A DNA stretch of 64,000 nucleotides, taken from Candidatus Rokuibacteriota bacterium (GTDB taxonomy: Bacteria > Methylomirabilota > Methylomirabilia > Rokubacteriales > CSP1-6). The stretch is taken from assembly GCA_003220535.1 (NCBI GenBank), contig QHSU01000082.1:1-64000 (forward strand), in the 5' to 3' direction. The notes beneath the pieces are model-generated. The model had not been told where the DNA came from. It searched no databases and worked only from the letters and a program-made list of their open reading frames with translations. A program made the translations under genes and the position numbers. Shown piece by piece: positions 52,136-60,865 of this stretch. Each line of letters opens with the position of its first letter. The stretch's first letter is position 1.

Positions 52136-52534
52136 GCGGCGCCGCGGCGCGAGCCGAGCCCTGCGATGATCGGCGCGAGTGCTTCCTTCCAGGCTCGAGC
52201 GCTGGCCGTCGGACGGGGGCTTGACGAGTCGGTGGGCGCAGGAGTAGAGAGGACATACGGTGACGCGAATGGGGTTCGCGCGCCGTCGTGGGCCCACTCA
52301 ATTCCAGGAGGTGTGGATGGAGACACCACCGGACTTGACAGCCGCGCCCCCCGGAGCCTGCTAGCGGCCCCGAGCGGCGCCCGCGAGTCGCAGCAAATCC
52401 TTCCCGGCAGAAGTCGGGACGCGCAGCCCGGTCTGCGCAACTCAACCAGGGGATGCCGTGGGCGAGCACGTCTCGCCCACGCCCCCGACACCCGCCGAGC
52501 ATCGTCTGTCCTTTCGACGGGGTTCTGAGTCCGC
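52136..52534. other. 399-bp gap without a confident gene
   Basis: Open frames here are short or Arg/Ala/Pro-rich shadows. It holds a possible third, shorter relative of the 56-bp repeat (52154-52168) and a candidate small ORF with a strong ribosome site (next entry). No terminator or promoter stands out. Confidence 0.4.
52260..52364 (+). CDS. Possible small ORF upstream of the C39-like peptidase
   Basis: A 34-codon frame (GTG at 52260, or ATG 52269) whose internal ATG at 52317 lies behind AGGAGG. The encoded peptide ends METPPDLTAAPPGAC. A peptide gene just upstream of a C39-like peptidase would be notable because C39 peptidases often trim bacteriocin leaders, but no double-glycine leader is visible. 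The support is weak. Confidence 0.25.
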   Translation: MTRMGFARRRGPTQFQEVWMETPPDLTAAPPGAC

Positions 52535-53557
52535 TTGGCGACTGACCTGTTCCTCGCCGCCTCCGGCTGGCCCTCTGATTCTCTCGCCGTCGCAGTGCCG
52601 CCGTCGTGCGATCGTGGAATCGTCCGTGCGCCGTCCCCACAGGCCGATCGAGACGATCTGGTCGTGGCGCTTCCCGAGTGGAGCCCCCGGCATCCCGCTC
52701 ATCGCCTGGTCCCGGCGTTCAGCGTGCTCGGCGACAGCGTCCGCGGATTCCGCTTCGAGCTCTCCACGTTCGCCGCGGGGACCTGGTCGCCCTGGGTCGT
52801 GGGCGCCACCGTCGGGCGGGCCAGCTTCTCGGACGGCGTCACGCGGTCCCGAACCCTCATCGGCGAAATCGACGAGTTCCTCGCCGCTCCGCCGGCCGAG
52901 CGCGTCCGCGTCGTCCTTCGCGCGAGCGCCGGTGCCCCGGGGACGCCGTTCGCCTCGCCGTGGTGCGTATCGCTCTCGGCGTGGAGCCCGGCGGGGACCG
53001 ACGCATCACCCCCTGAACGGGGCGCTCGGCTCGTCGTGCCCGCCTTCAGTCAGATGGAGGAGGCCGCCGCGATCCGCCATCGTGTCTGCTCGCCGACGTG
53101 CGTCGCGATGGTGCTGGCCTACTACGGTGCTCGCGTCGAGGTGGCCGACCTCGCCCGGGAGATCTTTCAGCCGGAGCTTGATCTCTACGGCGTGTGGCCG
53201 GCGGCGGTCCGCGCCGCGAGCCGGCGCGGCGTCGCCGGCTATCTCCTGCGCTTCCCCGACTGGGGGACGGCGGCGTGGTGTCTCGAGCAGGGAATGCCGA
53301 TCATCGCCTCGGTCCGCTACGGCGCCGGTGAGCTCACGGGCGCGGCGATCGCGGAGACGTCGGGGCATCTTCTGGTGCTGACCGGCTACGCGGGCGACGA
53401 TGTCTTCGTCAACGATCCGGCGGCACCCCGGGCCGCCGAGGTCGCGCGCCGCTACCGGCTCGACGAGATCCGTCGCATCTGGCTCGATCGATCGGGCGTC
53501 GGCTACGTGCTTTTCGCTCCCACACCGTCGCCGCGCCGTCCCCCGGTGGGGGCGTGA
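52535..53557 (+). CDS. C39-like family cysteine peptidase
   Basis: A 340-residue protein, TTG start at 52535. Residues about 170-330 form a peptidase C39-like domain: catalytic cysteine in RHRVCSPTCVAMVLAYYG, histidine in SGHLLVLTGYAGDD and aspartate in VFVNDPAAP. The N-terminal 160 residues look like a beta-rich domain (SVLGDSVRGFRFELSTFAAG) of unknown role. No transporter ATPase domain is fused, unlike bacteriocin processing exporters. Confidence 0.8.
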   Translation: MATDLFLAASGWPSDSLAVAVPPSCDRGIVRAPSPQADRDDLVVALPEWSPRHPAHRLVPAFSVLGDSVRGFRFELSTFAAGTWSPWVVGATVGRASFSDGVTRSRTLIGEIDEFLAAPPAERVRVVLRASAGAPGTPFASPWCVSLSAWSPAGTDASPPERGARLVVPAFSQMEEAAAIRHRVCSPTCVAMVLAYYGARVEVADLAREIFQPELDLYGVWPAAVRAASRRGVAGYLLRFPDWGTAAWCLEQGMPIIASVRYGAGELTGAAIAETSGHLLVLTGYAGDDVFVNDPAAPRAAEVARRYRLDEIRRIWLDRSGVGYVLFAPTPSPRRPPVGA

Positions 53558-53596
53558 GGATTCGACGACGGACGGGTTGCGGTACAATCGGCGCAC

Positions 53597-53860
53597 ATGC
53601 GGGGGAACGTGGCGTTGAGCGTGCTCGTGATCGGCATCGTCGTGTCCGCGTGCGCGACTGATGACCGCGAGTGGCTGAAGCTCGATCAGAAGTACACGAC
53701 CGCGGAATTCCGGCGTGACCTGTCCGAGTGCACGATCAAGGGCAAGCTCGACGATGAATGCATGAAGGCCCGGGGCTGGGTCTCGGTGACTCCGCCCAAG
53801 GCCGAGCAGAAGAAAGAAGATCCTCTCTCGCAGCCCGCCGGCCGCGGCTATCGCCGATAG
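53597..53860 (+). CDS. Small predicted lipoprotein
   Basis: Eighty-seven residues. Signal LSVLVIGIVVSAC with lipidated C19, then a short charged domain (EWLKLDQKYTTAEFRRDLSE) containing two further cysteines (ECTIKGKLDDEC) that could form a disulfide. It starts 39 bp after the peptidase gene. No family is recognised. Confidence 0.7.
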   Translation: MRGNVALSVLVIGIVVSACATDDREWLKLDQKYTTAEFRRDLSECTIKGKLDDECMKARGWVSVTPPKAEQKKEDPLSQPAGRGYRR

Positions 53861-53863
53861 TGC

Positions 53864-53910
53864 CGGCACCGTTGTCCACCGCGATCGTCTTCGGCGTGTG
53901 ATCGGTGCCG
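53864..53910. terminator. Inverted repeat between convergent genes
   Basis: CGGCACCG (53864-53871) and CGGTGCCG (53903-53910) pair over 8 bp across a 31-base loop, just after the lipoprotein gene and before the convergent gene end at 53942. Lack of a T-run makes a terminator role uncertain. Confidence 0.3.
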
Positions 53911-53941
53911 CCGGCGTGAGCCGGCTGGCCCCGGCCTTCCG

Positions 53942-54415
53942 CTAGACGGCTTCCGTCCGCTCCTCCGCCAGCGACCGGTCCGCCAGTTGCGAGACGAGGA
54001 GGCGCACGCGGTCGACTTCCGCGGCATCGTTCGCGCGCACCGCGAGCCCCTCGGCGACGCGGATGCACTGCTCGACGGTCGAGCGATCGCCGAGCAGGCC
54101 GAAGGCTTCGGCCGCGTGCAGGACGCCGTTGAGCGACCGCTGCTGCCGCGCCCGGAAGAACGCGATCCAGTACGTCTCCCGCGCCCGCGCAGTGGCGGCG
54201 CGCGCGAGGCCCGGGAACGCGCCGAGCCGGAGCGAAGCGTCCGCAACCGTGAGGAGCCCGAGCCAGCCCGGATGGCTGAGCGCGGCAGAATAGGCCTGTC
54301 GCCACTCGCGAACCGCCTCGCCCGGATCGTTCACCGTCAAGGCCTGATCCATCGCCTGAATGTGCGCGGTCCAGGGACCGAGCGTCTCGATCTTGCCGAA
54401 CAAGGGACGCATCAT
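53942..54415 (-). CDS. Helical-repeat protein of unknown function, paralogue of its upstream neighbour
   Basis: A 157-residue protein with TPR-like helical pairs. Segments such as EWRQAYSAALSHPGWLGLLT, ARARETYWIAFFRARQQRS and DRSTVEQCIRVAEGLA correspond one by one with the middle of the upstream gene product, showing a tandem duplication followed by loss of the membrane anchor. ATG at 54415 overlaps the upstream stop by 4 nt. No function is known. Confidence 0.7.
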   Translation of the reverse strand: MMRPLFGKIETLGPWTAHIQAMDQALTVNDPGEAVREWRQAYSAALSHPGWLGLLTVADASLRLGAFPGLARAATARARETYWIAFFRARQQRSLNGVLHAAEAFGLLGDRSTVEQCIRVAEGLAVRANDAAEVDRVRLLVSQLADRSLAEERTEAV

Positions 54416-55134
54416 AGCTCCACCTCCGCCAGGGCCTCTGGCGTGTCGTCTCGCGCGGAGTTTGCGCGCCGCTCGAGATCAATGAGAATGCCGTGTACCT
54501 TCCTGACGTCGTCCTCGGGACGATGCAACCGATCCTTCCTCCGTGAGATGACCATCTGCCCTATGGGGTCGAGCCCAATTGATCGGGCTCGAGCGCGTTC
54601 GCCGCCCAGCGCTCCGTCGAAGGCCCGCACGCGCTCCTCGGCGTGCGGGCCCTTCGTCTGGGCGGCGACGCCCCACGCGACGCGGATACACTGCTCGACG
54701 ACCTCGCGATCGCCGAGCTCGGCGAAGCGCTCGGCGGCGCGCAGCACGCCCTCGACCGATCCTTCGGTCCGCGCGCGGAAGAGGGCGGTGAGATACGTCT
54801 GGCGCGCCTTCGCCTCGGAAGCCTTACGAAAGCCCGCGCGCGCGCCGAGCACGCGATAGGCGTCGCCGACCGCCACCATGCCCTCCCAATGACGGCTCTT
54901 CAGGGCGGCCGCGTACGCCTCGCGCCAGACCAGCTCGGCGTTGGCGAGGTCGCCCTGAGCCAGCGCGTCGGCGACTCTGAGGAGGTGCGTCCTCCAGGCG
55001 AGCTGCGGCTCGGTCCCGAGCGCGTGATCGCCGAACACGTCCGCGACCGTCGCCGCGAAGAGCGTCAGCCCGAGCACCGCGGCGAGCGCGGAGAGCCACG
55101 AGCGAGGCAGGCGGCTCGATCGCGGTTCCTTCAT
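54412..55134 (-). CDS. Membrane-anchored helical-repeat protein of unknown function
   Basis: A 240-residue protein with one transmembrane segment (SWLSALAAVLGLTLFAATVA) then TPR-like helices: ELVWREAYAAALKSRHWEGM, EAKARQTYLTALFRARTEGS, DREVVEQCIRVAWGVA. It is the longer paralogue of the next gene. It diverges from the large regulator gene, with 155 bp between, so it may be part of that regulator's circuit. ATG at 55134 is preferred to one at 55191. Confidence 0.7.
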   Translation of the reverse strand: MKEPRSSRLPRSWLSALAAVLGLTLFAATVADVFGDHALGTEPQLAWRTHLLRVADALAQGDLANAELVWREAYAAALKSRHWEGMVAVGDAYRVLGARAGFRKASEAKARQTYLTALFRARTEGSVEGVLRAAERFAELGDREVVEQCIRVAWGVAAQTKGPHAEERVRAFDGALGGERARARSIGLDPIGQMVISRRKDRLHRPEDDVRKVHGILIDLERRANSARDDTPEALAEVEL

Positions 55135-55289
55135 CGTTGTCTTCACGGCGTGCTTGATACGGCAAGTTAGATACCATCCGGAAATAGTCAAAAAGACGCT
55201 ATGTTACGCTGATGTAGACAGTTCAGGCGAGCTCGCGGTGGTCAAGAGTTGAACACCAGATTGACCGGCGAGTAAGATGCTGGGGCGCC

Positions 55290-58200
55290 ATGAAACACCT
55301 GACCGACCTTCTAGGTAAAAGCCCCGGGGTCGAGGCGATCCGCGAGAGGGTCGCGCGCCTCCTGGAGCGGCAACAGGATGCTCGCCGCCTGCCCCCGGTG
55401 CTCATCGAGGGCGAGACGGGCACGGGCAAGGGGCTCCTGGCTCGACTGATTCATCGATCGGGTCCCCGTCCGGACGGTCCGTTCGTCGACGTCAACTGCG
55501 CGGCGATCCCCGAAACCTTGCTCGAAGCCGAGATGTTCGGCTTCGAGCGCGGAGCGTTCACCGATGCGCGGCGGGCCAAGCCCGGCCTGTTTCAGGCGGC
55601 GCACCGCGGGACGATCTTCCTCGACGAGGTCGGCCTCTTGTCCGAAGGTCTGCAGGCGAAGCTCCTCAAGGTGCTCGAGGAGCGGTCGGTGCGGCGGCTC
55701 GGCAGCACGCGCAATGAGCCGATCGACGTGTGGATCCTCACGGCGACGAACGAAGACCTGCGAGCCGCGATCCAGGGCCGTCGCTTCCGCGAGGATCTGT
55801 ACCATCGTCTCGCGGTCCTCACGCTCTCGCTGCCACCGCTGCGGGCGCGCGGCGACGATATCCTGCTGCTCGCCGAGCACTACCTGGGCCGCGCGTGCGC
55901 CGACTACGGCGTGTCGCCGAAGACGCTGGCCCCCGACGCGCGCGCGGCGCTGCGCGCGTACCCGTGGCCGGGCAACGTCCGCGAGCTCGCCAACTTGATG
56001 GAGCGCGTGGCGCTGCTCTCGTCCGAGTCGGAGATGACTGCGGTCATGCTCGGGCTGCCCCCGGTCGCCACTGCGGTGTCGTCGGCGCCGGCCGCGGCCG
56101 GCGTGGCGAGCTCGCTCGACGACGCCGTGCGCGACCGTGTCGCCGAGGTGCTGCGCCAGACGAGTTGGAACATCTCCCGCACCGCCGCCCTGCTCGGGAT
56201 CTCGCGGAACACCCTGCGCGCTCGTATCGAGAAGTACGACCTCCGGTCGGGCCAGGCGCCTGCGTCGGCTCCGCCGCCGCGACCCGAGCGGCGCTCGGCC
56301 CACGCCGCGCCCGCGCCGGCGGCCGTCCCCGCGCCGCCGCCCCCGCCCCCTCCGCCGCCCGAGGCGCCGCCGCTCCAGTGGGAGCGACGGCGCGTCACAC
56401 TGCTCCGCGCGGCGCTCCTCGCCCCCTCGGCGCCGGAAACGCTGCTCGAGACCAATCGCGCACTCGAGTTGCTGCTCGACAAGATCCGAAGCTTCGAGGG
56501 GACGATCGAGGGGAGGGGCCCCACCGGAATCGCCGCCGCGTTCGGTCTCGACCCGACCGAGGACGCGCCGAGCCGGGCAGCCCACGCGGCGATGGCCATC
56601 GTCAAGGCCGTCACGCGCGCCCGGCAGGACGCCGGTACGGGGCCCGCGATCAAGGTGGCCGTCCACACGAGCCAGATTCTCGTCGGCCAGGGGGACGGCG
56701 CCCCCGAGCTCGATCTGGAGGGCAAGCACGCCGCGTTGATCGTGCTCAACGCCCTGATCGAGCGCGGCGGCGCCGACACCGTGATGATCAGTGACGCTAC
56801 CGCGCCGTTCCTGACGCGAGGGTTCGAGCTGTTCGAGCTGGGCGGCGAGGATCTCCCGCGTGGACGCGCCTTCGCTCTGGTGGGTCGCGGCCACACGGGC
56901 CCCGGTCAGGGCGGGCGCGCATCGGCCTTCGTCGGCCGCCACCGCGAGCTCGAGCTTCTATCGAGCCGGTTCGAGTCCGCGATCCGCGGCCGAGGCCAGA
57001 TCGTCGGCATCAGCGGCGAGGCCGGCATCGGCAAGTCTCGCCTGATCTTCGAGTTCCGCGAGAGCCTTGCCGGGAAGTCGGTGACCTATCTGGAAGGGCA
57101 GTGCCCTTCGTACGGCTCGGCGATCCCGTACCTTCCCGTGCTCGACGTGTTCAAAGCGATCTGCGGCATCGCCGACGGCGACACCTCGGCCGAGATGGCG
57201 GACAAGGTGCGCACGAGCCTGCTGGAGGCCGGGCTGGACCTCCTCGAGACGGCGCCCTACCTCCTGCATCTGCTCGACATCGAGCACGACGCCGAGCGGT
57301 TCACCACCCTCACGCCGGAGGTGACGAAGGCACGCATCTTCGAAACGCTGCGGCAGCTGATCCTCAAGAAGAGCCGCCACACGCCTCTCATCCTCGTCGT
57401 CGAGGACCTGCACTGGATCGACAGCACGTCCGAGGAGTACCTCACCTCCCTCGCCGAGATCCTCGCGGGTGCCCGGGTGCTCCTCGTCTGCACTCATCGC
57501 GTCGGGTACCGGCCATCCTGGAGCGAGAAATCCTACACGACGCACGTGGCCCTGCAGCCGCTCGCCCCCGAGGAGAGCCTGCGCATTGCGAAGTCGATGC
57601 TGGGCATGGACAAGGCCGCCGACCCGCTCCACGACCTCATCGTCGCGAAGGCCGAGGGCAATCCCTTCTTCGTCGAGGAGCTCGCGCGGACCTTCCGGGA
57701 GCAGGTCGGGCTCGTGACGCCGGTGGCCGTGCCCGACACGATCGAGGAAGTGCTCGGGGGACGGATCGACCGGCTCGCCGCGGAGGACCGGCGGCTGCTC
57801 GAGGTCGCGGCGGTCGTGGGCAAAGACGTGTCGTTCTCCGTGGTTCACGCCGTGACCGGGATGCCGGAGGACGCGCTCCGTCGAGCGTTCGAGCGGCTCA
57901 AGAGCGCCGAGTTCCTCTACGAGACGAGCCCCGGACCCGAGACCGAGTACACGTTCAAGCACACCCTGACCCACGAGGTCGCGTACGGACGGCTCCTGGC
58001 GGAGCCGCGGCGCTCGCTGCACGCGCGCATCGTCGAGGCGATCGAGCGTCTGTATCCCGGGCGGCTCGCCGACCACGTCGAGCGCCTCGCCCACCACGCG
58101 TTCGAGGGCGAGGCCTGGGCGAGAGCGCACACGTACCTCCACCAGGCCGGGAAGAAGGCGTTCACCCGGTGCGCTCACCAGGAGGCGGTGACCTGCTTCG

Positions 58201-59399
58201 AGCGGGCCTTGAACGCTCTCGGGGGGCTGCCGGAGGGCCGCGAGCGCACGGAGCACGCCGTCGATCTTCTGTTCGATCTGCGCAATGCGTTCCAGCCGCT
58301 CGGGGAGTTCGGGCGAATCCTGGAATGCCTTCGCGACGCCGAGACCCTGGCGAGGACCCTGGACGACCAGCGCCGCCTCGGCGAGGCATCGGCATACCTG
58401 ATCGACTATTTTCGGAACATGGGCGATCAGGATCGTGCGATCGGGTACGGCCGCCAGGCCCTCGCGATCGCCGACGCGCTCGGTGAATTCACACTCCGGC
58501 TACGGGTGAACACCTACCTGGGGCAGACGTATTACGCGCTCGGTGAATATCGTCGTGGGGCGGAGTTCCTGACGCGCAACGTCGAGTCCCTCGAAGGCGA
58601 CTTGATGCGTCAGTCCTTCGGCTTTCTCCAGTTTCCCTCGGTCCACTCGCGCACCTGTCTGGTCTGGTGCCTCGCGGACCTCGGCGACTTCGAGGACGGC
58701 GTCAGGATAGGACGCGAGGCGGTGCGCATCGCCGAGGCCGTCGATCATCCCTTCACCCTCGTCACCGCGTACGCCGGGATCGGCAGCCTGTACCTCTGGC
58801 GCGGCGATCTCGAGGCCGCTATTCCCGTCCTCGAGCGCGGTCTCGATCTTTGCCGGACCTGGAACCTCTCGGTCTGGTTTCCTCCGATCGCCTCGTCCCT
58901 GGGTGCCGCCTACGCACTGTCGGGGCGCGTCGTCGAGGCGCTGCCGTTGCTGGAGCGGGCGGTCGAGCAGTCCGCCGCAATGCGGGTGGCGGCGAGGCAC
59001 TCGCTCCTCCTGGTCGGCCTGGGCCACGGATATCTGCTGGCCGGCCGCGCCGACGAAGCGCTCGAGGTCGCGCGCCGCGCTCTGGACCTCGCGCGTGAGC
59101 ACAAGGAGCGCGGCCACGAGGGGTGGGCGTGGCAGCTCCTCGGCGAGCTCTCCCTGCGCTCGAAGCGCGCCGTGAGCGCGGCCGAAGAGGAGTTTCGGCG
59201 TGCGCTGACCTTGGGGACCGAGCTGGAGATGCGTCCGCTCATCGCGCACAGCCGACTCGGTCTCGGCCTGTGCCACCGGCGGGCGAGCAGGCGTCCGGAC
59301 GCCGAGGAGCACCTGCGCGCTGCCGCAGTCCTCTTCGGCGAGCTCGGTATGCGGCGCTGGCTCGCGCAGGCCGAGACGGCGCTCGAGAGCCTACGGTGA
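55290..59399 (+). CDS. Large fusion regulator: sigma-54-type AAA+, Fis HTH, cyclase-like domain, AAA and TPRs
   Basis: A 1369-residue protein. Residues about 15-250 are a sigma-54 activator AAA+ domain with Walker A GETGTGKGLL and Walker B GTIFLDEVGLL; the GAFTGA loop reads GAFTDA. Residues 281-318 are a Fis-type HTH (WNISRTAALLGISRNTLRARI). A Pro-rich linker (325-360) leads to a class III nucleotide-cyclase-like domain (365-520) that appears degenerate. From 545 a second AAA/ATPase of the adenylate-cyclase/AfsR type follows (FVGRHRELELL, Walker A GEAGIGKS near 575), then TPRs to the end. The design resembles a signal-integrating transcription activator with an STAND-like sensor. The ligand is unknown. 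No kinase is adjacent. Confidence 0.85.
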   Translation: MKHLTDLLGKSPGVEAIRERVARLLERQQDARRLPPVLIEGETGTGKGLLARLIHRSGPRPDGPFVDVNCAAIPETLLEAEMFGFERGAFTDARRAKPGLFQAAHRGTIFLDEVGLLSEGLQAKLLKVLEERSVRRLGSTRNEPIDVWILTATNEDLRAAIQGRRFREDLYHRLAVLTLSLPPLRARGDDILLLAEHYLGRACADYGVSPKTLAPDARAALRAYPWPGNVRELANLMERVALLSSESEMTAVMLGLPPVATAVSSAPAAAGVASSLDDAVRDRVAEVLRQTSWNISRTAALLGISRNTLRARIEKYDLRSGQAPASAPPPRPERRSAHAAPAPAAVPAPPPPPPPPPEAPPLQWERRRVTLLRAALLAPSAPETLLETNRALELLLDKIRSFEGTIEGRGPTGIAAAFGLDPTEDAPSRAAHAAMAIVKAVTRARQDAGTGPAIKVAVHTSQILVGQGDGAPELDLEGKHAALIVLNALIERGGADTVMISDATAPFLTRGFELFELGGEDLPRGRAFALVGRGHTGPGQGGRASAFVGRHRELELLSSRFESAIRGRGQIVGISGEAGIGKSRLIFEFRESLAGKSVTYLEGQCPSYGSAIPYLPVLDVFKAICGIADGDTSAEMADKVRTSLLEAGLDLLETAPYLLHLLDIEHDAERFTTLTPEVTKARIFETLRQLILKKSRHTPLILVVEDLHWIDSTSEEYLTSLAEILAGARVLLVCTHRVGYRPSWSEKSYTTHVALQPLAPEESLRIAKSMLGMDKAADPLHDLIVAKAEGNPFFVEELARTFREQVGLVTPVAVPDTIEEVLGGRIDRLAAEDRRLLEVAAVVGKDVSFSVVHAVTGMPEDALRRAFERLKSAEFLYETSPGPETEYTFKHTLTHEVAYGRLLAEPRRSLHARIVEAIERLYPGRLADHVERLAHHAFEGEAWARAHTYLHQAGKKAFTRCAHQEAVTCFERALNALGGLPEGRERTEHAVDLLFDLRNAFQPLGEFGRILECLRDAETLARTLDDQRRLGEASAYLIDYFRNMGDQDRAIGYGRQALAIADALGEFTLRLRVNTYLGQTYYALGEYRRGAEFLTRNVESLEGDLMRQSFGFLQFPSVHSRTCLVWCLADLGDFEDGVRIGREAVRIAEAVDHPFTLVTAYAGIGSLYLWRGDLEAAIPVLERGLDLCRTWNLSVWFPPIASSLGAAYALSGRVVEALPLLERAVEQSAAMRVAARHSLLLVGLGHGYLLAGRADEALEVARRALDLAREHKERGHEGWAWQLLGELSLRSKRAVSAAEEEFRRALTLGTELEMRPLIAHSRLGLGLCHRRASRRPDAEEHLRAAAVLFGELGMRRWLAQAETALESLR

Positions 59400-59567
59400 G
59401 CGGCGGGTCGCCGTGGCCCGCATCGTCTCGATCTGCAGCTCTTTGATCCTCCGGCCGTAACGCTTCGCGAGCCGACGGATCTCGAGCTGCAGAGCCTCGG
59501 CGTCGTGGGGATCGAGATCACCCACGATCCGGATGCGATCGACGCGCTCGCGCCGTTGCTTCTTCAC
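59391..59567 (-). CDS. Small basic protein of unknown function
   Basis: Fifty-eight residues from a GTG at 59567 (KKQRRERVDRIRIVGDLDPH ... TATRRSP), overlapping the 3' end of the regulator gene by nine bases in the opposite direction. Charged helices with heptad-like EALQLEIRRLAKRYGRRIKEL suggest a DNA- or RNA-binding or coiled-coil peptide. It is the last gene of the minus-strand cassette. Below the usual size cutoff, but the frame has strong codon character. Confidence 0.5.
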   Translation of the reverse strand: MKKQRRERVDRIRIVGDLDPHDAEALQLEIRRLAKRYGRRIKELQIETMRATATRRSP

Positions 59568-59600
59568 CCTGAACGGTAGGCTCGACGGCGCCTCCCCGGC

Positions 59601-59750
59601 TTACTTGCTGATGGTCGCCTTGAACCGCTTCGCGAGCACCCGCACGCCCTTCTTGAAGCGCGCGAACTGCTTGGGCGTCATGTCGCTCCTGAATTTGAGC
59701 GCGATTCTCCGCGTGTGGCCTTTTTTCGGGGGCGGCGACTTGAAGGGCAT
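59601..59750 (-). CDS. Small basic peptide gene between ATP-grasp and the terminal small gene
   Basis: Forty-nine residues starting MPFKSPPPKKGHTRRIALKF, with AGGAAC before the ATG at 59750 (an upstream ATG at 59795 would add 15 residues). It is Lys/Arg-rich (FARFKKGVRVLAKRFKATISK). It lies 41 bp after the ATP-grasp gene on the same strand, the place where ATP-grasp-modified precursor peptides often occur, but no known core motif is visible. Confidence 0.5.
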   Translation of the reverse strand: MPFKSPPPKKGHTRRIALKFRSDMTPKQFARFKKGVRVLAKRFKATISK

Positions 59751-59791
59751 CAGTGTTCCTCCGTGATTTGTGTCGTCAGGCTTCGGGAACC

Positions 59792-60865
59792 TCATTCGCG
59801 CGCGTCCACGATCTTATCGAACAACTCGTCGGCGCGGAAGATTCCTGTGGGCGTGTCCAGGTCTCTGACCGTGTAGTAACCCTCCGCGGGATCGTACTCC
59901 TCGCGGAGCTCGACGGGCTCGTCCAGGGCCACCCGGACGTACATGGCCGCCAGGTTGAATCGGCCGGTGAGGTCGAAGATGTTCGTTCCCGACGGGAACC
60001 GCCCGGCATTGATCTCGGTGAGGCACGGGACGCCGTGCGCGTTCTCCCGAAGATCGAAGTTGAAGGTGCCCGAGATCTTTCGGTCGATCGCGCGGATGGC
60101 CGCCGCACAGACCTCGACGACCCGTGGCGCGAAGACCGTCTTGGCGAGCTGGGAGACGGACGAGGTCCCGCTCGGATTAGCCCCGCCCCCGAAGTAGGAG
60201 AGACGCTCGGCCGTCTTCACGAGGATGAGCGCCCCGTCCTTCCACAAGGCCTGGCACGAGAAGTCGCGTCCGGGCAGATATTCCGAAAGCGTGAAGGACC
60301 TGGTCGGGACCCCGCGCATCTCGTTCCAGTACGCGATCCAGCTTCGCGCCTGCTCTGGACGCTTCACGGGAATCGCCCCGACCGACCCACTCCCGCTGCG
60401 CACCCGGCACCACACCAGCGTGCGCGCCGGAAAGCGAGCAAAGAGGGCCTCGAGCGCGTCGAGGCTGGTCACCGGGTAGGTCAGGGGCGCGGGAATGCCG
60501 CGAGCACGGAGGACGCGATTGAGCCGGTACTTGTCCTGACACAGGTCGACGACGGCCTTCCGCGGCAGGAACAGACGGCACGGGATCTTCGTCCGGAGCC
60601 GCGTGAAGGCGCGGACCTCCGCGTCCGTGGTCGGAATGAGCAGGTCGACCTTCTCCCTCGCGATCACCCGCCGCAGAGCCCGGAAGAAACCGGGGTGGGT
60701 GAGCGCGGGCACCAGATAGTTTCGATCGGCGGTCGACTTCCTGAGCATGAACCGGTCGCTGTGACATCCAATGAGCGTGAGGGGCCGACCTCCGGCCCTG
60801 AGGCTTCGAATCAGGTTGCTGGTGGCCGCCGATCCGGCGCCGCCGAGGAGCAGGCGTCGCCTCAT
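59792..60865 (-). CDS. ATP-grasp ligase (CarB/PylC-like)
   Basis: A 357-residue ATP-grasp protein. N-terminal Rossmann-like part RRRLLLGGAGSAATSNLIRS; IPTTDAEVRAF; the ATP-binding core region LCQDKYRLNRVLRARGIPAP; metal-binding FNFDLREN and CLTEINAGRF near the C-terminus. These match the carbamoyl-phosphate-synthase-like clade, which joins an acid and an amine. It overlaps the metallopeptidase gene by ATGA and is followed by two small basic peptide genes. ATG at 60865 gives the expected N-terminus. Confidence 0.8.
   Translation of the reverse strand: MRRRLLLGGAGSAATSNLIRSLRAGGRPLTLIGCHSDRFMLRKSTADRNYLVPALTHPGFFRALRRVIAREKVDLLIPTTDAEVRAFTRLRTKIPCRLFLPRKAVVDLCQDKYRLNRVLRARGIPAPLTYPVTSLDALEALFARFPARTLVWCRVRSGSGSVGAIPVKRPEQARSWIAYWNEMRGVPTRSFTLSEYLPGRDFSCQALWKDGALILVKTAERLSYFGGGANPSGTSSVSQLAKTVFAPRVVEVCAAAIRAIDRKISGTFNFDLRENAHGVPCLTEINAGRFPSGTNIFDLTGRFNLAAMYVRVALDEPVELREEYDPAEGYYTVRDLDTPTGIFRADELFDKIVDARE

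Noticed and set aside
59400..59600. Empty intergenic region
   Set aside because: A 58-codon minus-strand frame with clear coding character fills most of it; it is only below the usual length cutoff.
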